In this document: positions 51,185-60,386 of the stretch, in pieces
Layout of the letters: each line of letters starts with the position of its first letter
How positions within the stretch are numbered: position 1 is the stretch's first letter
Source: Herbidospora yilanensis
Lineage (GTDB): Bacteria > Actinomycetota > Actinomycetes > Streptosporangiales > Streptosporangiaceae
Length of the DNA: 64,000 bases
Reading direction: 5' to 3'
NCBI RefSeq assembly: GCF_001570565.1
Contig: NZ_BBXE01000015.1
Location: forward strand, 81,589-145,588
Notes under the pieces: model-generated
Databases searched by the model: none
The model's input: only the letters and a program-made list of their open reading frames with translations
What the model was told of the DNA's origin: nothing
Program-made: the position numbers and the translations under genes

Positions 51185-51760
51185 ATGCGTGAGTTGGTCT
51201 ACACCGGGTTCGTCTCGCTCGACGGCGTTCTCGATTCCCCGGGCGGACCGGCCGAGGGGCACCGCAGCGGCGGCTGGGTGGTCAAGGACATCGAGTTCCT
51301 CCCCGAGGCGTTCTCGCTCAAGGGCGAGGAACTCGAAGACACGACGGCCCTGATGTTCGGCCGCCACAGCTACGAGGCGTTCGCGCCGGTCTGGCCCGGC
51401 TCCGACGACCACGCCTCCTACAAGGACCTGCCCAAGTACGTGGTCTCGTCCACGCTGTCCGACGACGCCCTCGTCGACGGCTGGGGCGAGATGACGATCC
51501 TGCGCTCGACCGAAGACGTCGCCGAGCTCAAGAAGGGCGAAGGCGGCGCGATCTTCATCCACGGGAGCGCCGAACTCGCCCGGCGCCTGTCCGACGCGGG
51601 CCTGATCGACCGCTACAACCTGCTCGTCTTCCCGGTGCTGCTCGGAGCCGGCAAGAGCCTGTTCAGCAGGGCCGACAAGGACAAGCAGACCCTCCGCCTC
51701 CGGACCTCCGAGGCCTACCCGAACGGCATCGTCAAGATGATCTACGACGTCGTCGGCTGA
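51185..51760 (+). CDS. Dihydrofolate-reductase-like (RibD C-terminal) protein
   Basis: 191 residues. VYTGFVSLDGVLDSPGG, MFGRHSYEAFAPVWPG, KYVVSSTL and the dinucleotide loop IFIHGSAELARRL match the RibD-C/YyaP dihydrofolate-reductase superfamily, common in actinomycetes with unknown substrates. GAGGAGA precedes ATG 51185. Its last 19 bases overlap the convergent AraC-type gene. Confidence 0.88.
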   Translation: MRELVYTGFVSLDGVLDSPGGPAEGHRSGGWVVKDIEFLPEAFSLKGEELEDTTALMFGRHSYEAFAPVWPGSDDHASYKDLPKYVVSSTLSDDALVDGWGEMTILRSTEDVAELKKGEGGAIFIHGSAELARRLSDAGLIDRYNLLVFPVLLGAGKSLFSRADKDKQTLRLRTSEAYPNGIVKMIYDVVG

Positions 51761-52452
51761 TCGAGATCCAGCGCGATCGCCCCACCGGCCCCCTCGCGCA
51801 ACTGCCGCGCCGTCCGCCCGACATATCTCCGCAGCGCCCGCGCGAGGTGCGGCTCGTCGAAGTAGTCGAGCTTCGTGACGACCTCGGCGACCGGCGTGCC
51901 GGAAGCGAGCAGCGCCGAGGCCGTGCGGACCCGCTCGATCTGCCGCACGGCCCCCTGAGTGAACCCGGTCGCCGCCCGGAACCGGCGCTCGACCGTGCGC
52001 CCCGACACGTCTGGACGCCCACCCCGGAGAACCTCGGCCACGAGCGGGTCACGGACGACGGCCCCGGCCCGCACCAGCCGCTCGACCAGGGCCTCGGCGT
52101 CGTCAGGACCGGGCGTCTCCCAGCGCAGACCGTCGAGCTCGAAACTCCCGCGCGTGACGTCGGGAAGCACGAGACCACCGTCGACGAGATCGGCCGTGGG
52201 CACGACCCGGAGCGAGGTGCCCACGGCGAACTGGATGCCGACGAAGCTGGCGCCCTCGGGGACCGGCGCGGTGGCGGTTCCGGTCTCGGGGCCGGTGACG
52301 CTCACGTGTGCCGTGCCTTCGCGCTCCCAGAACACCAGGCCCCAGCACGGGGTGGCCACCGAGGTCATCTCGGTGACGCGCCGGCTGGTGCAGGTCCAGA
52401 CGGAGTCGACCCAGGGCGAGTCGGACGCGCGAATGTCGAACCGCAGTGCCAC
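51742..52452 (-). CDS. AraC-family regulator
   Basis: About 236 residues. The N-terminal cupin-like sensing region includes WGLVFWEREGTAHV and a DUF6597-like fold. The C-terminal double helix-turn-helix is VSGRTVERRFRAATGFTQGA and TPVAEVVTKLDYFDEPHLARALRRY. Convergent with, and overlapping, the DHFR-like gene. GTG 52452 chosen; GTG 52521 is also open. Confidence 0.85.
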   Translation of the reverse strand: MALRFDIRASDSPWVDSVWTCTSRRVTEMTSVATPCWGLVFWEREGTAHVSVTGPETGTATAPVPEGASFVGIQFAVGTSLRVVPTADLVDGGLVLPDVTRGSFELDGLRWETPGPDDAEALVERLVRAGAVVRDPLVAEVLRGGRPDVSGRTVERRFRAATGFTQGAVRQIERVRTASALLASGTPVAEVVTKLDYFDEPHLARALRRYVGRTARQLREGAGGAIALDLDQPTTS

Positions 52453-52550
52453 GGGAGAAGGATAGGTGCGGATCGTCGTACACCCAATCGAATTGCCTGC
52501 CGGACTCGCCCATGGGTCCACTTGATGATTACATGATTACGGAGGTAGTC

Positions 52551-53294
52551 GTGATCGTTGAGTACGTTCGATATCGGGTGCCCGACCCGGAGGGATTCGA
52601 GGCCGCCTACCGCCGGGCCGCGGTGCCTCTCGGGGCGGCGCCGGAATGCCTGGACTTCGAGCTGTCGCGGTGCGTCGACGAGCCGGAGTGCTACATCCTG
52701 CGCATCGAATGGACGTCGGCGCAGGGTCACCTGCAGGGCTTCCGGAACAGTGAGCGGTTCCAGGAATTCTTCGCCGAGATCAGGCCGTATGCGGCCGGCA
52801 TCGAGGAGATGCGCCACTACGAGCAGGTGATCACCAAGACCGAGCCCACGATGTACGACTGGGCGGGGGGAAGCGAGGCGTTCGAGCGGCTCACCGAGGT
52901 CTTCTACGACAACGTGATCAGAGACGACCTGCTCGGACCGATCTTCGCCCACATGGACGGGGAACATCCCCGATTCGTGGCGATGTGGCTGAGCGAGGTC
53001 TTCGGCGGCCCCGACCGCTACACGCGCGAGCGCGGCGGCTACCCGCACATGCTCGCCCAGCACGTCGGCAAGCACATCAAGGAGGCCCAGCGGCGCCGAT
53101 GGGTGAGCCTGCTGATGGACGCCGCCGACGAGGCCGGACTGCCCCGCGACCCCGAATTCCGGGCGGCGTTCGCGAGTTACGTCGAGTGGGGCAGCCGCCT
53201 GGCGGTGGAGAACTCCGCACCCGGCGCGACACCACCGGCCAAGGCGCCGGTGCCTCGCTGGGGGTGGGGGGTCGCGCCGCCGTACACGCCTTGA
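52551..53294 (+). CDS. ABM domain-truncated haemoglobin chimera
   Basis: 247 residues. The first ~95 form an antibiotic-biosynthesis-monooxygenase-like ferredoxin fold (VEYVRYRVPDPEGFEAAYRR; HLQGFRNSERFQEFFAEI). The rest is a group II truncated haemoglobin (YDWAGGSEAFERLTEVFYDN, proximal His in HMLAQHVGKHIKE, RRRWVSLLMDAADEAGLP). The same fusion has been described in Streptomyces. A role in NO or peroxide chemistry, or in quinone oxidation, is plausible. GTG 52551 follows GGAGG. The Pro-rich tail is species-specific. Confidence 0.92.
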   Translation: MIVEYVRYRVPDPEGFEAAYRRAAVPLGAAPECLDFELSRCVDEPECYILRIEWTSAQGHLQGFRNSERFQEFFAEIRPYAAGIEEMRHYEQVITKTEPTMYDWAGGSEAFERLTEVFYDNVIRDDLLGPIFAHMDGEHPRFVAMWLSEVFGGPDRYTRERGGYPHMLAQHVGKHIKEAQRRRWVSLLMDAADEAGLPRDPEFRAAFASYVEWGSRLAVENSAPGATPPAKAPVPRWGWGVAPPYTP

Positions 53295-53625
53295 CGCGAG
53301 CGTCCTGGTTGCGTGGATATGCCGTTTTCCTCTTACGACCCCGAACTCCATATAGGGCCTTAATCCTGCCGCTGATTTACCCCACGACCTTCTCGTTATG
53401 GGTTTAGCACCTCGATACCCAGCATCGCCCGAACCTCGCCAATTAGACCGGGCGGGGCAGACGTTGCCACCGCCGTACGCGACCGCAGTCAATTCCGGTC
53501 ACCCGAATTCCGGGTTCGAGGTAATCGCCCTGTTTCGGCCTCCCGGCGTGGCCAATTGCCGGAAAAACATCATCTTGTCGATGTTTGCCGGTAGCCTTCC
53601 GCCCAAGGACGTCAAAAGGATGGCA
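53295..53625. other. Promoter region of the TerB-like two-gene system
   Basis: A 331-base, AT-richer gap before the two-gene membrane system. The reading frame of the first gene is open through much of it, but without the coiled-coil or TerB signature. The AAAGGA at 53614-53619 favours ATG 53626 (or 53620). No repeats or clear operators were found. Confidence 0.45.
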
Positions 53626-54807
53626 ATGGACCCTCGTGAACTTGGGTTTGGGCGGCTGAAGAGCGTTGCCGACGCGGCTGGACGGATGGTTGCCGACAGC
53701 ACGAACGCCGCGATGAAACTCGTGGCCGATGCCGCCGGCGATGCCGAGGAGATAGTGAGGCAGTCCGCCGAGCAGGTGAGGGCGAAGGTCGCAGAAGTAA
53801 AGGACAGCCTGTCGGCGAGTTCGTCCCCCGGCGACGCCAATTCCGCTGACTTGTCCGCTCTCAGTCCCGATGCGAAGTTGCTCTATTGCCGGGTGTTGGT
53901 GAGCCTGGCACTGGTCGACGGACTTCTCGATCCTCGCGAGATCGCGAATCTGTACTTGTTCGCATCGACCATCGGCCTCGATGGTGAAGCACGATCCAAG
54001 CTGCGCGGTGAGATGACCGGCGCACGACGCGATGCGGCGAGCGGCGCAGGGGCACTCGACGCCACGGTGGAGCTGGCCGGGGAATTGCGCGACCTCCTCG
54101 AAGAAGATAAGCGGGACCCGGTGTTCACGGCGCTGATACGCGATCTGGTGCGAATCTCGCGTGCTGACAGGCACGCTGCGGATATCGAGCGTGAGCGAAT
54201 CGTGCTGGTCGCCGAACTCGTGTTTCCCGAGTCGGCTGACGAGGTCGTACAGGCGACCGAACGGCTTGTGGTCGCCGAAGAGGAATTCGCCTCGGGCAAT
54301 ATCACGACCAGCCAGCTTGAGACCACTACCAAAGACATCGCTGCCAAGGCGGCTGCTTTCGGCGTCCCGATCGCCGCGGTCAGTCTCGCCGGAAGCGTCT
54401 CCGGCCTCAGCGCGGCGGGAATCACCTCGGGTCTGGCGGCCCTGGGGTTCGGCGGCCTGCTGGGACTGAGCGCGATGGTCACCGGCATCGGCACCGTGGT
54501 GATTCTCGGGGTCGTCGTTCATCAGGGGGCGCGCTACATGCTGACCGCCAACGAGCGTGAACGGGAGAACCGGCGCGAGCATCTGATCCAGCAGGTCATC
54601 AAGAATCACCAGGAGGCGATGGCCGAGCTCACCGACGACATCGCGGGGCTCGCGCACCGGATGGAGTCCCACCTCAGCCAGACCACGAGGAACGAAGAGC
54701 GACTCGCCGCACTCCGGGCTGAGCTGGCCGCCTTCCAGCTCGCCTTGGTGAACCTGCAGAACAGTCAGGAGGCCTTCGAACGGCGGGAGCCGCTCAGTGC
54801 CGGATGA
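53626..54807 (+). CDS. TerB-like, coiled-coil membrane protein (first gene of a two-gene system)
   Basis: About 393 residues. An amphipathic helical region (~10-55) is followed by a TerB-like helical domain (~80-130; LLYCRVLVSLALVDGLLDPREI). Further helices lead to a long Gly/Ala/Ser-rich hydrophobic hairpin (~245-310; SGLSAAGITSGLAALGFGGL and TGIGTVVILGVVVHQG), then a C-terminal coiled coil (~325-385). GC and codon use are lower than in surrounding genes. The gene overlaps the next by 11 nt. Membrane-inserting hairpins next to TerB-like domains are known in stress and phage-defence contexts. I know no named system with this pair, so function is open. Confidence 0.7.
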   Translation: MDPRELGFGRLKSVADAAGRMVADSTNAAMKLVADAAGDAEEIVRQSAEQVRAKVAEVKDSLSASSSPGDANSADLSALSPDAKLLYCRVLVSLALVDGLLDPREIANLYLFASTIGLDGEARSKLRGEMTGARRDAASGAGALDATVELAGELRDLLEEDKRDPVFTALIRDLVRISRADRHAADIERERIVLVAELVFPESADEVVQATERLVVAEEEFASGNITTSQLETTTKDIAAKAAAFGVPIAAVSLAGSVSGLSAAGITSGLAALGFGGLLGLSAMVTGIGTVVILGVVVHQGARYMLTANERERENRREHLIQQVIKNHQEAMAELTDDIAGLAHRMESHLSQTTRNEERLAALRAELAAFQLALVNLQNSQEAFERREPLSAG

Positions 54808-56224
54808 CCAGCTTTCGGCTGCCGCCATAGTCGTGGCTTACCAGGCCGTCACGCTGACCGAACTTCGGGATTTGTTCGACCAGGTGGAATTCGACCTCAA
54901 GGACGTCCTGGAACGCGAACTTCGGGTCAGCCACACCCTGGACTCGGTCGAATCCGAATTCGACGTGGTGCGCGCCCGTCTCGAAGCGATGGGCGTGCTC
55001 ATATCCACCCAAGAATCACCGTCGGACACGGTGACCACCGTGGGTGCCGAGACACCGGGCCGTCCGCGTTACGCCGTGCCCGTCGTTCCGGCTGACGGCG
55101 ATTTCGATGAGCTCGCCAGACTCGCCGGAGCCCGGTTGGATCGGCTGGGGATCGATCTGACCCGTGACCCGCTCCAGCAGGTCCTTCCCACCGGCCAGAT
55201 AGCTCGCAGCCTGCGCGGATACGCCGCGGAACACGGTGACGTCAGCTGGGATGAGACCGACTGGACGGTCGTTCTGATGGCCGGAGTCGTCGCGACCTTC
55301 CTTGATGTCACCCTCGTCCGAATCCCCAAGGATTCCACGTTCCTGGGCGAGGAATACCCGGGATCACCTCTCACCAAGTGGCTCCAGGACCGTGACCGCG
55401 CGAAACGCATCTACCAGCGTTTCTTCAAAGGGTTTGAGAAGCGGTCCAAAGTGCCCTACGACGCCCCTACCACCTGGGCAACCGAGGGCCTGGTCAGCGG
55501 CATGGGACCGAAGACCCATCGGCTCCAGAGCCCCGGCCACGATCCGGCCCTCGGTTTCCTCATCGGCGTGGCGGATCTCATGCACGGCAGCGGCACCTAC
55601 ATCGACGGGGCAGGGCGACTGGTCCAGGTCGCAACCGACGCGACCCCGGAAGGCCTGATCACCGCTCTCATCACCCAGATACGCCATCTGCTCTCGGACG
55701 TCTACACCCCTGCCGGCCTCCCGCCCCCGTTGTTCAGCCTGCTCCAGCTCGGCCGGCTCGACTCCCCGTTCGCACTGGATAGCTCAGGCGTCAAAGTGCC
55801 CTGGACCGACGTCGCCCGCTACATGTATATGAACGGCTACGACCTGCGGCATTTCTTCACGATGGGCATCACCCCTGGCGTCGTGTCCGCGATCATCCGC
55901 GGATACTGGCTGCTCAAGAGCTATGCCACCGGCGGCACCGCGGCGCAACGGAAACTGGAGCACGCCAAACTCACCTCCATGCTGCTACTTGGGCACACCA
56001 TCGCCACGTCAGGCACTCTTCTCAAGACGGGGTTGCTGTTCGGCATGAACCCGGCAGCTCTCAACTACAACCAGATTCTCGCCATGGCGCCCGCCACCAT
56101 CGCCTGGTTCAAAGAAGCCATCGCGCGTGACCACCGAATCAATCAGGCCTTGGATACGGAATGGGAATCGCTCCTCAGGCAATCCGAGAAACGATCGTCT
56201 CCGGTTACATCGGCTCTCATCTAG
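54797..56224 (+). CDS. Polytopic partner protein of the TerB-like gene
   Basis: 475 residues. An N-terminal coiled-coil segment (~15-75; LRDLFDQVEFDLKDVLERE) precedes a membrane segment at ~155-175 (WTVVLMAGVVATFLDVTLV) and a central region with the striking motif GHDPALGFLIGVADLMHGSG (~250-270). The C-terminal half has three or four helices (FTMGITPGVVSAIIRGYWLL; LLLGHTIATSGTLLKTGLLF; a last near AMAPATIAWF). Start overlaps the TerB-like gene, so the two are coupled. No family recognised; the motif is polar and Gly-rich like a metal or nucleotide site. Confidence 0.7.
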   Translation: MPDDQLSAAAIVVAYQAVTLTELRDLFDQVEFDLKDVLERELRVSHTLDSVESEFDVVRARLEAMGVLISTQESPSDTVTTVGAETPGRPRYAVPVVPADGDFDELARLAGARLDRLGIDLTRDPLQQVLPTGQIARSLRGYAAEHGDVSWDETDWTVVLMAGVVATFLDVTLVRIPKDSTFLGEEYPGSPLTKWLQDRDRAKRIYQRFFKGFEKRSKVPYDAPTTWATEGLVSGMGPKTHRLQSPGHDPALGFLIGVADLMHGSGTYIDGAGRLVQVATDATPEGLITALITQIRHLLSDVYTPAGLPPPLFSLLQLGRLDSPFALDSSGVKVPWTDVARYMYMNGYDLRHFFTMGITPGVVSAIIRGYWLLKSYATGGTAAQRKLEHAKLTSMLLLGHTIATSGTLLKTGLLFGMNPAALNYNQILAMAPATIAWFKEAIARDHRINQALDTEWESLLRQSEKRSSPVTSALI

Positions 56225-56258
56225 TGCTCCGCCGATCCCTGACCGCTCCGAGCAAATA

Positions 56259-56301
56259 ACGCCTGCCCCGCCCATATTGGGAGCAGGGCCAGAACAGGCG
56301 T
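56259..56301. terminator. Possible terminator after the two-gene system
   Basis: ACGCCTG and CAGGCGT enclose a 29-base loop that itself contains a GCCC/GGGC pairing. Lies between convergent genes (stops at 56224 and 56346). Confidence 0.4.
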
Positions 56302-56345
56302 CGAGGAAAGCCGCCCGGGGCGGTTCGGGCGGCCCTGTGCCCCGG

Positions 56346-56822
56346 TCAGATCGCGGTGACCTCAAGCTTGACCTCGTACGAGTACCACGTCGAGTTCGAG
56401 CCGCTGATGAACTGGGTCGGCAGGATCAGCGACTGGCCCACGTTCAGACCCGAGCAGTTGCTGCCGGTGGCGACCGCCGAGCCCAGAGCCGTGCCCGAGC
56501 CGGGGGACGGGAGCGTCACCTCGCGCAGGGAGAACGACACCGACCCGCCCGTGGAGGTGATCACCGAGCTCGGGTTCTCGAAGGAGGCCCCGTACGCGAT
56601 GTCACCGGTGACCATCTTCACGTGGTTGGAGTTGACCCTCGGGTAGAGGTTGCCGCCGACCAGGAAGCGGAGCTCGTCCCTGCCGTCCGTCTCGTCCACG
56701 TTGTTGGCGTAGATGGAATAGAGCTCCACGCGGCAGGGGACGGCCGCGTGGGCCGGCGCCGCGACCGCGACGGGGGCCACCAGGGCGGTGCTCAGGGCGA
56801 GGACGCCGAAGAGTTTGCGCAT
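56346..56822 (-). CDS. Secreted protein of unknown function, DE(I/L)R family
   Basis: 158 residues with a clear signal peptide (ending AHA). The mature domain begins VPCRVELYSIYANNVDE and has a second Cys in GSNCSGL. The stretch with DGRDELRFLVGGNLYP resembles GGGDEIRLKVKGPGIVP in the secreted protein at 32641-33180, and both close with YEVKL/YEVTF. Probably a small, disulfide-linked exported beta-sandwich. AAGGAG stands ahead of ATG 56822. Confidence 0.75.
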   Translation of the reverse strand: MRKLFGVLALSTALVAPVAVAAPAHAAVPCRVELYSIYANNVDETDGRDELRFLVGGNLYPRVNSNHVKMVTGDIAYGASFENPSSVITSTGGSVSFSLREVTLPSPGSGTALGSAVATGSNCSGLNVGQSLILPTQFISGSNSTWYSYEVKLEVTAI

Positions 56823-56971
56823 GATCGGTCACTCCTTGGGACTGGACGCCCGCGACCGTCGCGAGCGCCGCCCCAGGCTGCGGGGACCACCGTGAGCACA
56901 CCGTTAAGGCCCAGCTACGCGCACTTTCACGCATGGACCGCCGGGGCGCCCCGACGTACGCTCCCCCTGTC

Positions 56972-59900
56972 ATGGGGGACGAATTCACTCTTCTGTTGCT
57001 CGGCCCTCCGTACCTGGCGATCGGGGAGACGCCTGTCGCGGTCCGGTCGGCCAAGAGCCGGGCGCTGCTGTGTTACCTGGCCGCCGTGCCGGGGCCGCGG
57101 CCGAGGGCCGAACTCGCCGGGTTGTTGTGGGGTGAGCGCCCGGACGCGCATGCCCGGGGCAGCCTGCGGCTGGCGCTGTCGGAGTTGCGCAAGGAGGTCG
57201 GCGGGTGGCTCGACATCACCCGTGAGCAGGTGGGCTTCCGCGCCGACCGCCCCCGCTACGTCGACCACGACCGGCTCGCCCAGGCCACCACCATCGGCGA
57301 CGCGCTGCCGCTGTGGCGCGGGGAGTTCCTCGACGGCGTCGCCTTCGTCGACGCCCCGGCCTTCGCGGAGTGGCTCGCCGCCGAACGCCTGCGGGTCCGC
57401 TCACTCTTCCGAGACCTTCTGGTACGTCAGGCGGGCTCCGCCCACGAGATCGTCAGGCTGGCCAGGCTGCTGGGCGAACTCGATCCGTACGACGAGGAGG
57501 TGCACCGCCTCCTCATCTCCTCCCTGGCGGGGACCGGCAACCGCGCCGCCGCCCTGCTCGTCTACGCGGAGCTGCGCGACCGCCTGGCGGCCGACCTCGG
57601 CGTGGAGCCCTCCGCCGAAACACGGGCCACACGTGAGGCGCTGGGCCCGCAGAGAAAGGTGGCCGCCCCGCCCGTGCCCAGCACACCGCTCGTCGGCCGC
57701 AAGGCGGAAGTCGACCAGGTGGCGGCCCTGCTGGAACGGGAGCGGATCGTCACGCTGCTCGGACCGGGCGGAGTGGGCAAGACCCGGCTGGCGCTGGCCG
57801 CCGCCGCGCGCGTGCCGGGCGCGGCGTTCGTCACGTTCGCCGGCGTGGGCCCGGACGCCGCGGTCACCACCGTGGCCCGGCGGCTCGGAATGGATCTGTC
57901 GTCGCCCCGCCCCGCCAGAGAGGTGCTGTTCGAGACCCTCGCCGAACGTTGTCTCCTGCTCGTGCTCGACAACCTGGAGCATCTGCCGGCGTTCGACGCG
58001 GTGATCGGCGACCTGCTCGCCGCCTGCCCCGACGTCCGCGTCCTGGCCACCAGCAGGCGGCGCCTGAGCCTGCCCGGCCCCAGCGTCGTGGTGGAGGGCC
58101 TCACCGCCCCGGCGGCCGAGGAACTGTTCGCCGTCAGGGCCCGGACCGTCCAGCCGGCCTTCGACCCCGGACACGAGGCCGCACTGGTGGCCGGAATCTG
58201 CGCCGCCACCCGCGGCCTGCCGCTCGCGATCGAACTGGCCGCCAGCCTGCTGCGCGCCCTGTCCTGCGCCGACCTCGCCGGCCATCTCGACACCGGTCTG
58301 CTCGGAGCCGACGGCCCCGCCCCCCGGCCGAGGCACGCCACGATGCGCCGGGTGTTCGAGACGTCGTGGACGCTCCTCACCGAGGAGGGACGCCGCGTCC
58401 TGCCGATACTGTCCGCGTTCGGCGGCGGCTTCACCTTGGAGGCCGCCCTCGACGTCGCCGAGACCACGCCCGAGGTGCTCGTCCACCTGGTCGACCACAG
58501 CATGATCACGTTCCAGCCGCCGGGCCGCTACCTCATGCACCCGCTCATCCAGGCCTTCGCGGCCCAGCACCTCACGGCAGAGCAGCCCGTACGCCAGCGT
58601 CACGCCGGCTACTTCGCCGCCCTGCTCGACGCGCACGCCCGAGGCATCCGCGACGCGACCGACGACCGCGCCCCCCTCCTGTTGGGCGCCGAGCTCGACA
58701 ACATCCGCCTGGCCTGGGCACACGCCCCCGAGCCAGACTTCCTCGACCATTACTGGACGTTGTGCCTGCGCCTCGGCCTGTACGAGGAGTCGGCGGCCGT
58801 GGTGGAAGACAGCCTGGCGGGTGACTCCCTCACCGGGGAACCGCGAGCCAGACGACTGCGCATGGCAGCGGTCAGCTACTACCAACTGGCCAAGGAGCGG
58901 CGCGCCCTGCGCCTCGCCGAAGAGGCACTCGAAGCACTGGGCCGGCCACTGCCGTCCGGATGGCGTCGCGCGCTCGTACGCCGGATCGGGCAGATGTTCT
59001 CACCCGCCCGCCGAGACCCGCGCGAGGCGGAGGTGGCCCAGGCCCTGTCCATGATCGCCGTGTTCGCCTACTACCGGCAGGACCTCCCCACGATGTTGTC
59101 GGCCACGTTGCAGCAGCTCAACGCCGTGGACCGAGCCGGCGTCCCCGAACTGCGCGCGGAAGCCTACGCGAACGTCGCCACCGCCGTACGGATCGCCGGC
59201 CGATCACGCCTGGCCGGCCGCTACGCGCGGCGAGCCGACGACGCGCTGGCCTCGCTCCCCCGCACGCACGTTAGCGAGGCCGCGAACCGGGCCCGGCTGG
59301 CACGGGGTGTCGACCAGCTTTCCTGCGGGGCGTTGGAGGCGGCGTGGCGCTCCTTCACCGAAGCCCGGTCGCGGACGCTGGAACCGAGGCTGGCCGAGGT
59401 CTGCACGGGCCTGCTCGCGGAAGCCTCGGTCCTGCGAGGCGAGTTCGGCCGCGCCGCCGAACTGTTCGTGGTGACCGGCGAACTGTCCGCCCGCCGGGTC
59501 GGCGGCGACGACATCGGCCGCTACTGGTGCCTGACCGGGCAGGCGGAGGCGCTGCTGCGTCTGGACGGGGTGCCGTCGGCGCGAATACGGGAGGTGCTGA
59601 CGGCCGCGCTTGCCGCCACGGACCGGCGCCGTGCGCTGGAGCAGGAGTTCGGGCTGCGGAACGGGCCCATCGTCGAGGTGATCCAGCGGATGCGGCTGCT
59701 CACGGGGTTTGCCCGGACGGACCTGCTCGATCGGCGGCCCGAGCGGGCTGCATCGGCCGTACCGGAGATCGTGGCGCTGGCCGGGAGGTTGCCGTCGGCG
59801 CAGCCTGGCATGGTGGAGTGTTGGGCGGGGTTGGCTGAGTTGCTGTGGGAGCTGCGATGGCGTCATCCTGCCACGCTGCGGGCGGTGCTTCGGGGGATGC

Positions 59901-60088
59901 GCCGGTATGTGGCGCGGTATCCGGGGGCGGCGGCGCGGCTGGGGTGGGGGGAAGTGCTGGTGCGGGTTACGGCGGGGATGGCCGTACGGGAGGCGGTTCG
60001 TGAGGCGGGGCGGGCGGCGGATCGGGTGGGGGTGGCCTACGACATCCGGCGAGCGGCGGAGGCGGCCGTTGAGGCTGCAGCTACGTGA
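56972..60088 (+). CDS. AfsR/SARP-type regulator with BTAD, NTPase and helical repeats
   Basis: 1038 residues: a winged-helix DNA-binding domain (~1-80), BTAD (~90-235), an NB-ARC/STAND ATPase (Walker A GPGGVGKTR near 265; Walker B LVLDNLEHL near 330; TSRRRLSL; GLPLAIELAASLLR), and a C-terminal array of TPR-like helices (~550-1038). Such large SARPs control secondary metabolism or stress genes. No biosynthetic cluster lies next to it, but the terpenoid operon is 50 kb away and the unassigned two-gene system immediately upstream. Start ATG 56972 begins the conserved domain; no clear ribosome-binding site, so a leaderless transcript is possible. Confidence 0.9.
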   Translation: MGDEFTLLLLGPPYLAIGETPVAVRSAKSRALLCYLAAVPGPRPRAELAGLLWGERPDAHARGSLRLALSELRKEVGGWLDITREQVGFRADRPRYVDHDRLAQATTIGDALPLWRGEFLDGVAFVDAPAFAEWLAAERLRVRSLFRDLLVRQAGSAHEIVRLARLLGELDPYDEEVHRLLISSLAGTGNRAAALLVYAELRDRLAADLGVEPSAETRATREALGPQRKVAAPPVPSTPLVGRKAEVDQVAALLERERIVTLLGPGGVGKTRLALAAAARVPGAAFVTFAGVGPDAAVTTVARRLGMDLSSPRPAREVLFETLAERCLLLVLDNLEHLPAFDAVIGDLLAACPDVRVLATSRRRLSLPGPSVVVEGLTAPAAEELFAVRARTVQPAFDPGHEAALVAGICAATRGLPLAIELAASLLRALSCADLAGHLDTGLLGADGPAPRPRHATMRRVFETSWTLLTEEGRRVLPILSAFGGGFTLEAALDVAETTPEVLVHLVDHSMITFQPPGRYLMHPLIQAFAAQHLTAEQPVRQRHAGYFAALLDAHARGIRDATDDRAPLLLGAELDNIRLAWAHAPEPDFLDHYWTLCLRLGLYEESAAVVEDSLAGDSLTGEPRARRLRMAAVSYYQLAKERRALRLAEEALEALGRPLPSGWRRALVRRIGQMFSPARRDPREAEVAQALSMIAVFAYYRQDLPTMLSATLQQLNAVDRAGVPELRAEAYANVATAVRIAGRSRLAGRYARRADDALASLPRTHVSEAANRARLARGVDQLSCGALEAAWRSFTEARSRTLEPRLAEVCTGLLAEASVLRGEFGRAAELFVVTGELSARRVGGDDIGRYWCLTGQAEALLRLDGVPSARIREVLTAALAATDRRRALEQEFGLRNGPIVEVIQRMRLLTGFARTDLLDRRPERAASAVPEIVALAGRLPSAQPGMVECWAGLAELLWELRWRHPATLRAVLRGMRRYVARYPGAAARLGWGEVLVRVTAGMAVREAVREAGRAADRVGVAYDIRRAAEAAVEAAAT

Positions 60089-60262
60089 GGGCGAGGCGGC
60101 TTTGGGCTTGGGCCTTGGCTCACGCTCTACGGGAGAGAATGGCTGACGTTCTTGGGCGTGGGCCTCGGGGGCTCGATCTCGCCGGGATGGCGCCGAGTCG
60201 ACTCCTGCCGACGAGGTCAATAGACGTTTATGAACTCTGCGTCGCCGGGCCGACGGGGAGTG

Positions 60263-60296
60263 GGAAGAGAGCGCGGCATGATGCCTGCGCTCTTCC
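60263..60296. terminator. Hairpin downstream of the SARP gene
   Basis: GGAAGA-GAGCGC and GCGCTC-TTCC pair with a small bulge, and the inner part GGCATGATGCC folds again. It lies 175 bases after the SARP stop and can act on either strand. Confidence 0.55.
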
Positions 60297-60308
60297 GAAT
60301 ATCTCCGC

Positions 60309-60329
60309 ACGGGGCGTTGCAGGCCCCGT
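60309..60329 (-). terminator. Hairpin where a tRNA terminator would lie
   Basis: ACGGGGC and GCCCCGT pair perfectly around a seven-base loop. On the reverse strand it follows the tRNA 3' fragment by about 57 bases, the place expected for the terminator of the original tRNA gene. Confidence 0.5.
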
Positions 60330-60386
60330 CGCTGTCATCTGCGCCTTGGCTGGATGCCGATGGAGGTATTTGTGCTGGTTGATTAC

